From assembly GCA_016199025.1 (NCBI GenBank), contig JACQHM010000107.1:1-16353 (forward strand): a stretch of 16,353 nucleotides of DNA, given 5' to 3'. This DNA comes from Candidatus Methylomirabilota bacterium (GTDB taxonomy: Bacteria > Methylomirabilota > Methylomirabilia > Methylomirabilales > JACQHM01). Both the position numbers and the translations under genes were made by a program. Positions 1-5,300 of the stretch are shown one piece after another. Position 1 is the stretch's first letter. Each line of letters starts with the position of its first letter. Below the pieces are notes generated by a model. The model was not told the origin of the DNA. It saw nothing but the letters and a program-made list of their open reading frames with translations, and ran no database searches.

Positions 1-552
1 ACGTTGAGGGATACCCACCTCTACCAGGCGATGAACTACGCCGCCACCCAGGGGATCCGATGGTGTGTCCTGACCAACGGGACGGATTGGCAGGTCTATC
101 GGATCGATTGGTCTCAATCGGGCGTCAGCAAGGAGCTGTTGCTCGACATTCGTCTCCTAGAGGAGAACCTGGACGTGATCGTCGACAAGCTGCAATACCT
201 GGCGAAGAAGAGCCTGGCGAGAGATGAGATCGAGGAGTACTGGATCAAGCATCAGGCGCTCAGCGTATCTCAAGTGTTGACTGCCCTCTTCTCGGAGAGG
301 GTGTTCGATGCGCTTCGGAAAGAGCTCAAGGGGTTGACCGACTACAATCCCTCGTATGAGGAACTCGCCCGGAGTCTAAAACAGGCGCTCTCCGAAGAAG
401 CCCTTGAACTCGCAGCCGATCTGAAGCTCCCGAAGAAAGCGAAGCCGAAAGCTGAGCGGAAAGCGGTGGAGCCGGAAGAGGAGGGAGGCAAAGAAGAGTC
501 TGGAGAAGAGCCGAAGATAATTTCAAGGATCCAAGAAGAAACCCAAGAATAA
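1..552 (+). CDS. Type I restriction HsdR N-terminal-like protein, 5' partial
   Basis: The reading frame is open from the first base, so the gene begins outside the window; about 183 residues are visible. The segment with 'RWCVLTNGTDWQVYRI' (about residues 19-34) is the typical core of the type I restriction R-subunit N-terminal nuclease domain (HSDR_N), where a beta strand with T/S-N-G precedes a W-x-x-Y strand. The catalytic D and E-x-K residues of that fold would lie upstream of the window. The C-terminus becomes a low-complexity K/E-rich tail (from about residue 140) and no helicase domain follows. This fits the short stand-alone HsdR_N proteins rather than a full HsdR motor subunit. It is the only gene at the left end on the + strand, convergent with the phage-like block. 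The family is fairly clear; a role in restriction is inferred and not shown by neighbours. Confidence 0.7.
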   Translation, partial: TLRDTHLYQAMNYAATQGIRWCVLTNGTDWQVYRIDWSQSGVSKELLLDIRLLEENLDVIVDKLQYLAKKSLARDEIEEYWIKHQALSVSQVLTALFSERVFDALRKELKGLTDYNPSYEELARSLKQALSEEALELAADLKLPKKAKPKAERKAVEPEEEGGKEESGEEPKIISRIQEETQE

Positions 553-554
553 GC

Positions 555-713
555 ATGGCTAGGGGCACTACTGGAGGGGCTAAGAGCAATACTAAAATTA
601 GTAAAACTCTTATCCCTTCCCCCGATTACCGCATCAAGATCCCGCCCCAGAAGCGTTCGGTAGATCGTCATTGGTCTCTCCCCCTATACTTTCCAGCTCG
701 GCCATCTCGACGA
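555..713 (+). CDS. Possible small basic protein (52 aa)
   Basis: An ATG lies 2 bases after the stop of the HsdR_N-like gene and opens a 52-codon frame ending at a TGA. The product is basic and proline-rich (motif 'IPSPDYRIKIPPQKR' near residues 20-34) with no domain that I recognise. There is no clear Shine-Dalgarno site, but translational coupling to the preceding gene is possible given the 2-base gap. It overlaps the 3' end of the - strand small gene at 634-864 by 80 bases, so at most one of the two may be real over that stretch. It is reported because the region is otherwise empty and the spacing is suggestive. Confidence 0.3.
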
Positions 714-864
714 TGATGACGTGTCCCCGCCTTTCGCAGATCCACGGATCCCGGCACTCGCAGGCCTGTTGGCCGACCTCGATGACCGCCGCCGGCTCCG
801 AGGCCTGACGCAGGAGAGAAGGGTGCTCCTCAAGACTTTTGAGCCGCCGCAACAAGGCCTTCAT
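634..864 (-). CDS. Small hypothetical protein, coupled to TerS-like gene
   Basis: This is a 76-codon gene whose ATG overlaps the stop of the TerS-like gene by four bases (ATGA), a strong sign of translational coupling. The N-terminus is a short basic helix (MKALLRRLKSLEEH). A segment with two cysteines follows (CECRDPWICERRG, about residues 35-47), then a beta-like stretch 'HVIIVEM'. The two or three Cys could bind a metal, but no known zinc motif is complete. I do not recognise the family. As the last gene of the phage-like - strand run it is probably a small accessory of the packaging or satellite module. The 3' end is uncertain because the + strand small ORF overlaps it. Confidence 0.5.
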   Translation of the reverse strand: MKALLRRLKSLEEHPSLLRQASEPAAVIEVGQQACECRDPWICERRGHVIIVEMAELESIGGETNDDLPNASGAGS

Positions 865-1265
865 GCGATCTCCTTTCCCTGGATCGCCCGCTCCAAGGTC
901 TCGATGCGGGCTTCCAGCTCTTCGAGCTCCTTCGCCCGGAGGGTGTAGTCGAGGATAGCCTTAGAAGCCCCTAGGCGGGTGCTCTCTTGCTGTCCAGCGC
1001 TCGCCAGGGCCACGAGTTGGAGGACGGCCAGGCCTGCCGCCCACTTGAGCACGTCCAAGCTCTCCTGGAGGACCCGGTTGCGCTCGGCCTTCAGGACCTC
1101 CCGAAACGCCTCCTCCCTGAGCCACTTGTAGATGGTGGTTTTGGAGATCTTCGCCCGGCGGGCGGCCTCCTCGATGGTAGGGGCCGCGACCAGGTAGGTG
1201 ATAACGGCCCGCTGGCGGGGGGTCAAGCGTTCATTTTCGTTCACTGCCGTGAACACTCCGGCCAT
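861..1265 (-). CDS. phBC6A51-type HTH protein, TerS-like
   Basis: This 134-residue protein has an N-terminal helix-turn-helix (about residues 14-52, 'LTPRQRAVITYLVAAPTIEE' and then 'AARRAKISKTTIYKWLREE'). It matches the phage helix-turn-helix family typified by phBC6A51, used by terminase small subunits to recognise phage DNA. The rest is a long helical region (residues 55-110) ending in a leucine/glutamate-rich coiled coil (about 112-130), as expected for oligomerising small terminase subunits. Its ATG is preceded by a short gap after the HNH-like gene, and its stop overlaps the next gene (ATGA). No large terminase subunit is present. This fits a phage satellite that redirects a helper's packaging, or simply decay of a prophage. 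It could also be a transposon or regulatory HTH protein of the same fold. Confidence 0.65.
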   Translation of the reverse strand: MAGVFTAVNENERLTPRQRAVITYLVAAPTIEEAARRAKISKTTIYKWLREEAFREVLKAERNRVLQESLDVLKWAAGLAVLQLVALASAGQQESTRLGASKAILDYTLRAKELEELEARIETLERAIQGKEIA

Positions 1266-1297
1266 GGGTAAGGCACGCCGGGCGGAGCGTAGCGGTC

Positions 1298-1636
1298 TCA
1301 GAGGGTGCGGTTCCCCCCGGATTGACGTTCCAGCCTCCGCAGCCGGGCATGCTCCTCGTCAAGCTCGGCCTCGGACATGCCCGCGATCCGGCCGTGGGAG
1401 TCGGGCGGGAGTTGGTGCAGCCTCTCCCAGAGGGCCTTCCCTCTCTCATAGGGCTCCCAGCCCTCGGGGAGGGGCACGCCCTTCTCTTCGTGCGCTTCGT
1501 GGCAGAGGTCGCAGAAAATCAAGCACTCTAACTCCTCATCTGCCAGGCTACCGAGAAACTCCTCTTGGGTTGTGGACCGTGGTTGGTGCCGCCGTTCCAG
1601 GGCAGGAATCCGATGGTGCAACCTCTGCCTGGTCAT
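1298..1636 (-). CDS. HNH-endonuclease-like protein
   Basis: The start is ATG 1636, which overlaps the stop of the upstream zinc-ribbon ORF (CGATGA). An alternative start at 1666 lies inside that ORF. The 112-residue product opens with 'MTRQRLHHRIPALERR', giving the paired His of a beta-beta-alpha-metal nuclease. About 30 residues on it has 'LIFCDLCHEAHEE', the C-x-x-C-H closing segment typical of HNH nucleases. The central Asn of the motif is not obvious. The tail is highly charged. HNH proteins commonly sit next to terminase genes in phages and assist packaging, which fits the TerS-like gene 32 bases downstream. The preceding ORF carries C-x-x-C pairs, so the two together may be one nuclease split by a short overlap. 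Confidence 0.55.
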   Translation of the reverse strand: MTRQRLHHRIPALERRHQPRSTTQEEFLGSLADEELECLIFCDLCHEAHEEKGVPLPEGWEPYERGKALWERLHQLPPDSHGRIAGMSEAELDEEHARLRRLERQSGGNRTL

Positions 1637-1842
1637 CGCCTTGGCGCTCCTGCGCAGGAAAAGCAAACAGGGGGGCTACCCGCTTTGACCAACGTGGCAA
1701 CCCACCTGCCACAACTTGGGCATTGAAATCGACTCGAACGCCCATCGGGGGACGTTCGCCGTAGCACCCCGTGTTCGAGCTCGGAATAGGTCCACCCCTC
1801 GCTGACCCACTGCCGGCGAACCCCCACGACTCTATCCGCCAT
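1633..1842 (-). CDS. Small zinc-ribbon protein, coupled to HNH-like gene
   Basis: ATG 1842 (product begins MADRVVGVRR) gives 69 residues. The start overlaps the end of the upstream ORF by 11 bases and its own stop overlaps the HNH-like start. The C-terminal half has two CXXC knuckles: 'CPSCGRW' near residue 43 and 'CFSCAG' near residue 62, making a probable four-cysteine zinc ribbon. Such ribbons often form the first half of HNH nucleases, so this ORF and the next could be two subunits or a split version of one nuclease. I see no other domain. The overlapping arrangement of all these genes argues for a single polycistronic transcript. Confidence 0.5.
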   Translation of the reverse strand: MADRVVGVRRQWVSEGWTYSELEHGVLRRTSPDGRSSRFQCPSCGRWVATLVKAGSPPVCFSCAGAPRR

Positions 1843-2083
1843 GCCCGCCCCTCTCTTCGGGGACGGGGCCCACCAAGTCGGCAACGAGACCGCCAAGCAT
1901 TTTTTTTGCCAGGTGGATCTTCTGGACCTTCTCTCGCCAGGTGTCAGGATGCCGCTCCCGAATCTCCAAGAGGATCAGGACCTCTTCGGGGTAGTAGGCG
2001 ACCTCGCCCTCACTCAGCAGCCGGTGGTAGTCGGCCTCGGTCGCAACTAGCCAGATCGTCTCTCCCAGGAGGCGTGACCACAC
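1832..2083 (-). CDS. Hypothetical phage-type protein, likely 3' half of a frameshifted gene
   Basis: The frame is open from a GTG at 2083 (83 codons), but there is no Shine-Dalgarno site at that GTG. The sequence directly upstream in the same frame continues sensibly ('LQVWSRLLGETIWLV'). The body contains 'LLSEGEVAYYPEEVLILLEI', an acidic amphipathic segment that looks like a compact globular protein. I do not recognise the family. The ORF starting at 2265 runs into this one in another frame with a 37-base overlap at a C-rich run (CCCCTCCCCTCC, - strand). The simplest reading is one protein of about 145 residues broken by a one-base slip, either a real mutation or a sequencing or assembly error. 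Confidence 0.5.
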   Translation of the reverse strand: MWSRLLGETIWLVATEADYHRLLSEGEVAYYPEEVLILLEIRERHPDTWREKVQKIHLAKKMLGGLVADLVGPVPEERGGHGG

Positions 2084-2265
2084 CTGGAGGGGAGGGGTAA
2101 GGGCTTCCCGGAAGGTCTGGAGAGGTCGGGGGTCACTTCGATGACCCAGAGGCCAGGAGGAGGGGGTGACGGCGGCTTCGGCTCCGGGGGAAGCCCCTTC
2201 TTTTGCCGCTCTGCCTCCCGCATCTCACGGGCCAGGGCCAGGGCTTTTTTCGCCAGTTCGGGCAT
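2047..2265 (-). CDS. Hypothetical phage-type protein, likely 5' half of a frameshifted gene
   Basis: The start is ATG 2265, chosen because AAAGGAGG lies 7 bases upstream; a TTG at 2271 is less well placed. The product begins with a helical, basic segment (MPELAKKALALAREMREAER). A proline-rich linker (about residues 24-38) and 'LWVIEVTPDLSRPSGKPLPL' follow. The remaining residues are Cys/Arg/Ser-rich and look like out-of-frame sequence. The next ORF picks up plausible protein sequence in the neighbouring frame at the same point. It is the first gene after the symmetric repeat block, so that block may carry its promoter or operator. The function is unknown. Confidence 0.5.
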   Translation of the reverse strand: MPELAKKALALAREMREAERQKKGLPPEPKPPSPPPPGLWVIEVTPDLSRPSGKPLPLPSRCGHASWERRSG

Positions 2266-2303
2266 CAACAAGCCTCCTTTTCCGTTCCCCCTGGTTTCAA
2301 TCC

Positions 2304-2422
2304 GTCAACATGTCTACAACGCAGTCCAGAAGCGGCTTGTAGACACATTGGCATCCGTCAACTGTTGACACTGCCCGAAGTGTCCACAACGCAATCCAGA
2401 AGCGGCTTGTAGACGTGTTGAC
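2304..2422. repeat. Dyad-symmetric repeat block (putative origin or operator)
   Basis: Two 35-base units start 70 bases apart (2311-2345 and 2381-2415) and are nearly identical. Each has inverted arms around a 17-base core: TGTCTACAA/TTGTAGACA in the first and TGTCCACAA/TTGTAGACG in the second. GTCAAC at 2304 and GTTGAC at 2417 flank the pair. A perfect palindrome GTCAACTGTTGAC (2357-2369) lies in the middle. All the half-sites mirror each other around base 2363. The block sits between the primase/DUF3631 genes and the next gene of the island, where a replication origin with iterons or a master operator would be expected. No protein is encoded here. Confidence 0.75.
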
Positions 2423-2448
2423 ACTTTATTTTGTGGGGAACCGAGACA

Positions 2449-3042
2449 TCACCCTTCACCCTCCTTTTTGGAAGCCTCCTCCCCGGTGTATCGGGCCCGG
2501 AGGTCGTCCAGGACCGCCTGGGACAGGACGTAAGCCCGGCGAACTTTCGCTCCGTTTCGTCGCATAGACGCGAAGAGCCCGAGAGGGTTCAAGAGCCCGG
2601 CGAGGCTTCTGGTGGACTTTACCCACTCGAAGCCTTTGGCCTGGAGGAGTTTGAGAAGTTCTGAGGGTGTAAACGTCTCCCGCTCCTCAACTTGGACAAT
2701 GGCACCAAGGGCGCTGATGAGCGTGGGGATCACGGTATCTCCTTCATCACGAACCCCAGAGAGATCACGTGCTAAGCTGCTCAACGTTTCGGCGAACCCC
2801 CCTCCCTCCCCCGCCTCAGCGTCGGCGAGGAGGGCAATCGAGAGAAGCGGCTCCCACAGGTCCCTAGCCCGATCATCGAGGTCCTCCAGGCCGGGAAAAT
2901 CGTCAGCTTCATAGACCTCTGCCAACTCAGCGGCATGGGTCAGCGCCCAGGTATAGCACCTGTCTCGTAGCGCTTGTGCCTCCCCCTCCAAGCGGCCAGG
3001 GGAGAAGCGTTCAACGGGTTCGCTTCTGAGCTTGCGGGTCAT
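2449..3042 (-). CDS. DUF3631 helicase-tail fragment
   Basis: This 197-residue protein resembles the DUF3631 domain, the C-terminal part of phage/plasmid primase-helicase proteins. The segment 'LEDLDDRARDLWEPLLSIAL' followed by 'LADAEAG' matches the family hallmark of D-R/a-x-D-x-W-x-P-L-L-x-I-A. The later 'FTPSELLKLLQAKGFEWV' and 'RRAYVLSQAVLDDLRARY' match the winged-helix-like end. In full-length relatives a P-loop helicase core precedes this domain. Here that core is absent: the frame starts at 'MTRKLRSEPVERF', which normally lies just after the ATPase. The ATG overlaps the stop of the Toprim ORF (ATGA), but the overlap probably arose by deletion rather than by design. Without an ATPase it is unlikely to unwind DNA. 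Confidence 0.7.
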   Translation of the reverse strand: MTRKLRSEPVERFSPGRLEGEAQALRDRCYTWALTHAAELAEVYEADDFPGLEDLDDRARDLWEPLLSIALLADAEAGEGGGFAETLSSLARDLSGVRDEGDTVIPTLISALGAIVQVEERETFTPSELLKLLQAKGFEWVKSTRSLAGLLNPLGLFASMRRNGAKVRRAYVLSQAVLDDLRARYTGEEASKKEGEG

Positions 3043-3620
3043 AAAGATGATGAGGCTCCGAGTGCCTCCTGTTCCTTGCCGAACGCATACACGGCCCGGA
3101 GCAGGTCAGATCGGCTCCAGACATCAGAGTCAGCGTAGATTATCTCCTCCCGTTCGACATGGGCGATGGTACCCAGGTTCGGGGCAGGCTTTCCATCCTC
3201 AATCCAGTTCCAAAGGCCACCGAGACCAATGCACGGGATGCCCTCCTGACAAGCTTTCGCCGCTTTCTTCTCCCCCTCCGTCCAGGCCAGGGGGATAGTG
3301 GGGTCAGTTAGGATCTTCCCTGCTTGGGGCGGGATGTAGAGATGCACCCCGCTCCCCGGCTTCTGGAGGTATTTGACCGTGTGACCGTCTTTGTCTTTGA
3401 ACGGGGGGAAGGCCTTGACCCGGCAGAAGCCGTCCTCGCCGGGGTATGGGAAGACGAGGATTGAAAGAGCATCGGGTGGATTCCATCCGACGAGCTTCGG
3501 GATGTCGCCTGGCCGGGCCGAGTAAATGTTGAGAGTAGCTACCGTCTCGTCACTCAAGCCGCTTCGGCGAAGGTCCACGAGGTGATCAGGATGGAGCGAG
3601 AGTATTGCCACGCTCATCAC
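3039..3620 (-). CDS. Toprim primase (DUF3854-type), truncated
   Basis: This 193-residue protein has the N-terminal half of phage/plasmid primases. A region that would contact template or zinc (residues 1-100) is followed by a Toprim fold with 'TEGEKKAAKACQEG' (residues 114-127, catalytic Glu) and 'DSDVW' (164-168, metal-binding Asp pair). Relatives continue for several hundred residues into a helicase. This one ends shortly after 'YAFGKEQEALGA' with four unrelated residues. The likely start is GTG 3620, overlapping the AlpA-like stop; ATG 3617 is the next candidate. It would make RNA primers for the island's replication, but the truncation removes the partner helicase. It is in an operon with the AlpA-like gene upstream and the DUF3631 fragment downstream. 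Confidence 0.75.
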   Translation of the reverse strand: MMSVAILSLHPDHLVDLRRSGLSDETVATLNIYSARPGDIPKLVGWNPPDALSILVFPYPGEDGFCRVKAFPPFKDKDGHTVKYLQKPGSGVHLYIPPQAGKILTDPTIPLAWTEGEKKAAKACQEGIPCIGLGGLWNWIEDGKPAPNLGTIAHVEREEIIYADSDVWSRSDLLRAVYAFGKEQEALGASSSL

Positions 3621-3844
3621 CTGTCCTCCTGGCCGTTGCGGGGCAGGTGTTCGCGTCGCCGGGCGATGACGCGAGCCACGTCGCTGGCTGCAAACCCGAT
3701 TTTGCGCTTCCCCAGCTTTATCGCTGGAAGGCCGAGTTCAAACCTGAAGCTTCTCGAATAGAGGGACTGTCTTTTAACGCAGAGGATTTCAGCGACTTCG
3801 GAGGCTGTGGGCAAACGCTCAATCTGCGTGGTGGGTGCTGGCAT
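3617..3844 (-). CDS. AlpA/excisionase-like HTH regulator
   Basis: This 75-residue protein is nearly all winged helix-turn-helix. 'LPTASEVAEILCVKRQSLY' (residues 11-29) is the HTH and 'LPAIKLGKRKIGFAASDVAR' (39-58) is the wing and closing strand typical of MerR-like excisionases and AlpA activators. Such proteins switch on integration/excision genes and, in phage satellites, are master activators. The start is ATG 3842-3844, preceded by a strong AGGAGG at 3849-3854. Its stop overlaps the primase start. A promoter lies about 150 bases upstream with a hairpin in the leader. No functional integrase is present for it to control in this window. Confidence 0.8.
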   Translation of the reverse strand: MPAPTTQIERLPTASEVAEILCVKRQSLYSRSFRFELGLPAIKLGKRKIGFAASDVARVIARRREHLPRNGQEDR

Positions 3845-3871
3845 CGTACCTCCTGGGGCTCAAACAGCAAA

Positions 3872-3894
3872 GCCCGCCGCGAACGCTGGCGGGC
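3872..3894. terminator. GC-rich hairpin in the alpA leader
   Basis: GCCCGCC and GGCGGGC pair around GCG-AA-CGC with one unpaired T, giving a very stable 10-bp stem. Short T or A runs lie on both sides (AAA before, ACTTTT after, + strand). It sits between the predicted alpA promoter and the alpA ribosome site. It could therefore end + strand transcripts or act as an attenuator in the - strand leader. No protein is encoded at 3845-4083. Confidence 0.5.
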
Positions 3895-3990
3895 CACTTT
3901 TACCCCGGGCACAATGCCAAGCGAGACTTGGGGAAAGGGAAACTCGTTAAAGACTTCTGAGCGTGAACGATCTTTATCGCTGTCGAGAGA

Positions 3991-4020
3991 AAGATACTCA
4001 ACCCAAGGGAGGTTTGTCAA
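3991..4020 (-). promoter_or_regulatory. Predicted sigma70-type promoter for alpA-primase genes
   Basis: On the - strand a perfect TTGACA (4015-4020) is followed 18 bases later by TATCTT (3991-3996). The spacing and position upstream of the AlpA-like gene fit a housekeeping promoter for the AlpA-primase-DUF3631 genes, with a leader of about 140 bases. Confidence 0.5.
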
Positions 4021-4083
4021 GAAAAAAATAAAGGGGTACCATCTGGGCCACGTCGCCTCGTTTGAAGTGCCGCGGCTGGAAAA

Positions 4084-4422
4084 CTACCCTAGCTCCCGAA
4101 GAATCGCCGTCCGTTCTTCGAGGGTGAGGTCTTGCTTGTCGGATTTGTGGTAGATCGCAACCGGGATCAAGGAAGGATCCTGGCGATAAAGGATGAGCCG
4201 ATAGCCACCACGCTTCCCTCGCCCGCGAAGCGCGCTCCGAACCCGGCGCTTGTAGAGTTGGTCCCCGATTGATTCATGCTTATAGACGCCTTGTGTTTCG
4301 AGCCGGGAGAATTCTTGCTGGAGAAGAGCGGGGAGTGAGGGATCTTTCCGGGTCAGCTTTGCGACATCACGGAGGAAAGGCGCATACCGGTCAGCTAGGA
4401 TTTGAAACGGCGGGGGTGGCAC
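4084..4422 (-). CDS. RelE/ParE-superfamily toxin
   Basis: This 112-residue protein has the end of the RelE fold: 'GKRGGYRLILYRQ' (residues 69-81) followed by 'PVAIYHKSDKQDLT' (87-100) and a final helix 'EERTAILRELG'. RelE-type proteins cut mRNA on the ribosome using Arg/Lys/Tyr residues in these strands, and several are present here (R61, R63, R66, K70, R75, Y79). The start is GTG 4422, five bases after the stop of the upstream gene, so the two are co-transcribed. The upstream gene should encode the antitoxin, but it does not look like a known RelB/HigA protein. The family assignment is good; toxicity is inferred. Confidence 0.75.
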   Translation of the reverse strand: MPPPPFQILADRYAPFLRDVAKLTRKDPSLPALLQQEFSRLETQGVYKHESIGDQLYKRRVRSALRGRGKRGGYRLILYRQDPSLIPVAIYHKSDKQDLTLEERTAILRELG

Positions 4423-4427
4423 GAGCG

Positions 4428-4904
4428 TCAGAGGGAAGAAAGAAGGTCACGCCAATGGCGGCTGGTCTCCGGGCTGGAGACATCAATAGTTGCGATGGCC
4501 TGCCGTAACGCTTGCCTGATCTCCTGATCGTTGGCGAGCTCCAAGGTTTCAAAATAATCGGAGACTTCATCAGTCAACCTGTAGAGTTCCTCTAGCGTCT
4601 TATGATCTGCAAAAGCGCCCTGCTCCAATTTCTCGAGAGTCTCGTCCATCCTTGGAAGAAGCGTCCGGGTTACGGTTGAGAGGAGGCGGGCCGCGAGGTC
4701 TGCAGGGATCTGGTCAGGTGGGGTCTCGTGCAGAAGGTCAACGAAATGACGAAGGGATTGAAGGCAAGCGTCAATCGCCGCCTCAAGCTCCTGTTGCTGG
4801 CGGATGGGCGTTTGCCGAAGCAGTTGTCCAGCAAGGACTTCGGCAGAGCCAGAGGTAATATGTGTATATGCTGTCAACTCCTGAATGGGAATCGGCGTTT
4901 TCAT
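4428..4904 (-). CDS. Unrecognised 158-aa partner of RelE-like toxin
   Basis: This 158-residue, acidic, almost wholly helical protein has no motif that I recognise. Long Leu/Glu-rich helices dominate, e.g. 'RQQQELEAAIDACLQSLRHF' and a second set around residues 115-150. It is the first gene after a good promoter and is followed after only five bases by the RelE-like toxin. This is the standard antitoxin-first order. Classical RelB/HigA antitoxins are shorter and carry a visible ribbon-helix-helix or HTH domain, which I cannot see here. It may be a new antitoxin type or an unrelated operon partner. Confidence 0.65.
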   Translation of the reverse strand: MKTPIPIQELTAYTHITSGSAEVLAGQLLRQTPIRQQQELEAAIDACLQSLRHFVDLLHETPPDQIPADLAARLLSTVTRTLLPRMDETLEKLEQGAFADHKTLEELYRLTDEVSDYFETLELANDQEIRQALRQAIATIDVSSPETSRHWRDLLSSL

Positions 4905-4928
4905 CCAATCACCTTAAGTCAGCAAGAT

Positions 4929-4956
4929 CTTATCGCCCTCTCTGCGCATTCGTCAA
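4929..4956 (-). promoter_or_regulatory. Predicted promoter of the RelE-like pair
   Basis: On the - strand TTGACG (4951-4956) and GATAAG (4929-4934) are separated by 16 bases, and the -10 lies about 25 bases before the ATG at 4904. The rest of the 301-bp gap at 4905-5205 has no credible gene. It holds this promoter and the CCGGCAC repeats. Confidence 0.5.
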
Positions 4957-5048
4957 CTGAAAAGCGCTGGCATCCGGACAGAAGAAATCGGGTGACACCC
5001 CCCGCCGTGTCGCCTTCTCGGAGCTGGCGAGGCCGTCCTCCAAAAACG

Positions 5049-5098
5049 AATCCGGCACGATTCAGGCCCCCAAACTGGTGCCGGATTAGTGCCGGATT
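5049..5098. repeat. Three copies of a 10-bp motif near tRNA-Sec
   Basis: AATCCGGCAC at 5049-5058 is followed by two exact copies of its complement, GTGCCGGATT, at 5078-5087 and 5089-5098. The first and second can form a perfect 10-bp stem with a 19-base loop. The two right-hand copies are 11 bases apart, about one helix turn, as expected for protein binding. They lie about 110 bases from the tRNA-Sec 3' end, where arm-type integrase or excisionase sites could be. Confidence 0.6.
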
Positions 5099-5205
5099 GT
5101 GGTCAAGTTCGGTAGGGTTCCGTCGTTCTATATCAAGTTTCATGCCAACCGCTAACCTCGCGTCACAATTGGAACTTCCTGTTTCCGATGCTCCCGCCGA
5201 GACCC

Positions 5206-5300
5206 TGGCGGAGGCGTGTGGGAGTCGAACCCACCTCCCAGCTTTTGGCCGGGACGCTGGTTTTGAAGACCAGGAGGGGCACCGGCCCCATTCCGCCTCC
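5206..5300 (-). tRNA. selC: tRNA-Sec (anticodon UCA)
   Basis: This 95-nt tRNA gene has the hallmarks of bacterial selenocysteine tRNA. The acceptor stem GGAGGCG/CGCCTCC is extended by an eighth position, here a G-A mismatch. The D stem is long and its loop is only CGGU (GGGGC-CGGT-GCCCC). The anticodon arm is CTGGT-CTTCAAA-ACCAG, with anticodon TCA at 5264-5266 (+ strand tga). There is a long variable arm (CCCGGC/GCTGGG) and a T arm GTGGG-TTCGACT-CCCAC. Discriminator G and CCA are encoded (5206-5209). It delivers selenocysteine to UGA codons with SelA/SelB, which are not in this window. Its 3' side faces the phage-like island and its 5' side abuts an integrase remnant. Confidence 0.93.

Noticed and set aside
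2381..2389. DnaA box (TGTCCACAA)
   Set aside because: It matches TTATCCACA poorly, and its partner positions follow the TGTCTACAA palindrome instead.
2311..2415. CRISPR-like repeat pair with 35-base repeats and 35-base spacer
   Set aside because: There are only two units, the arms have differing bases, the spacer itself holds a palindrome shared with the flanks, and no cas genes are near.
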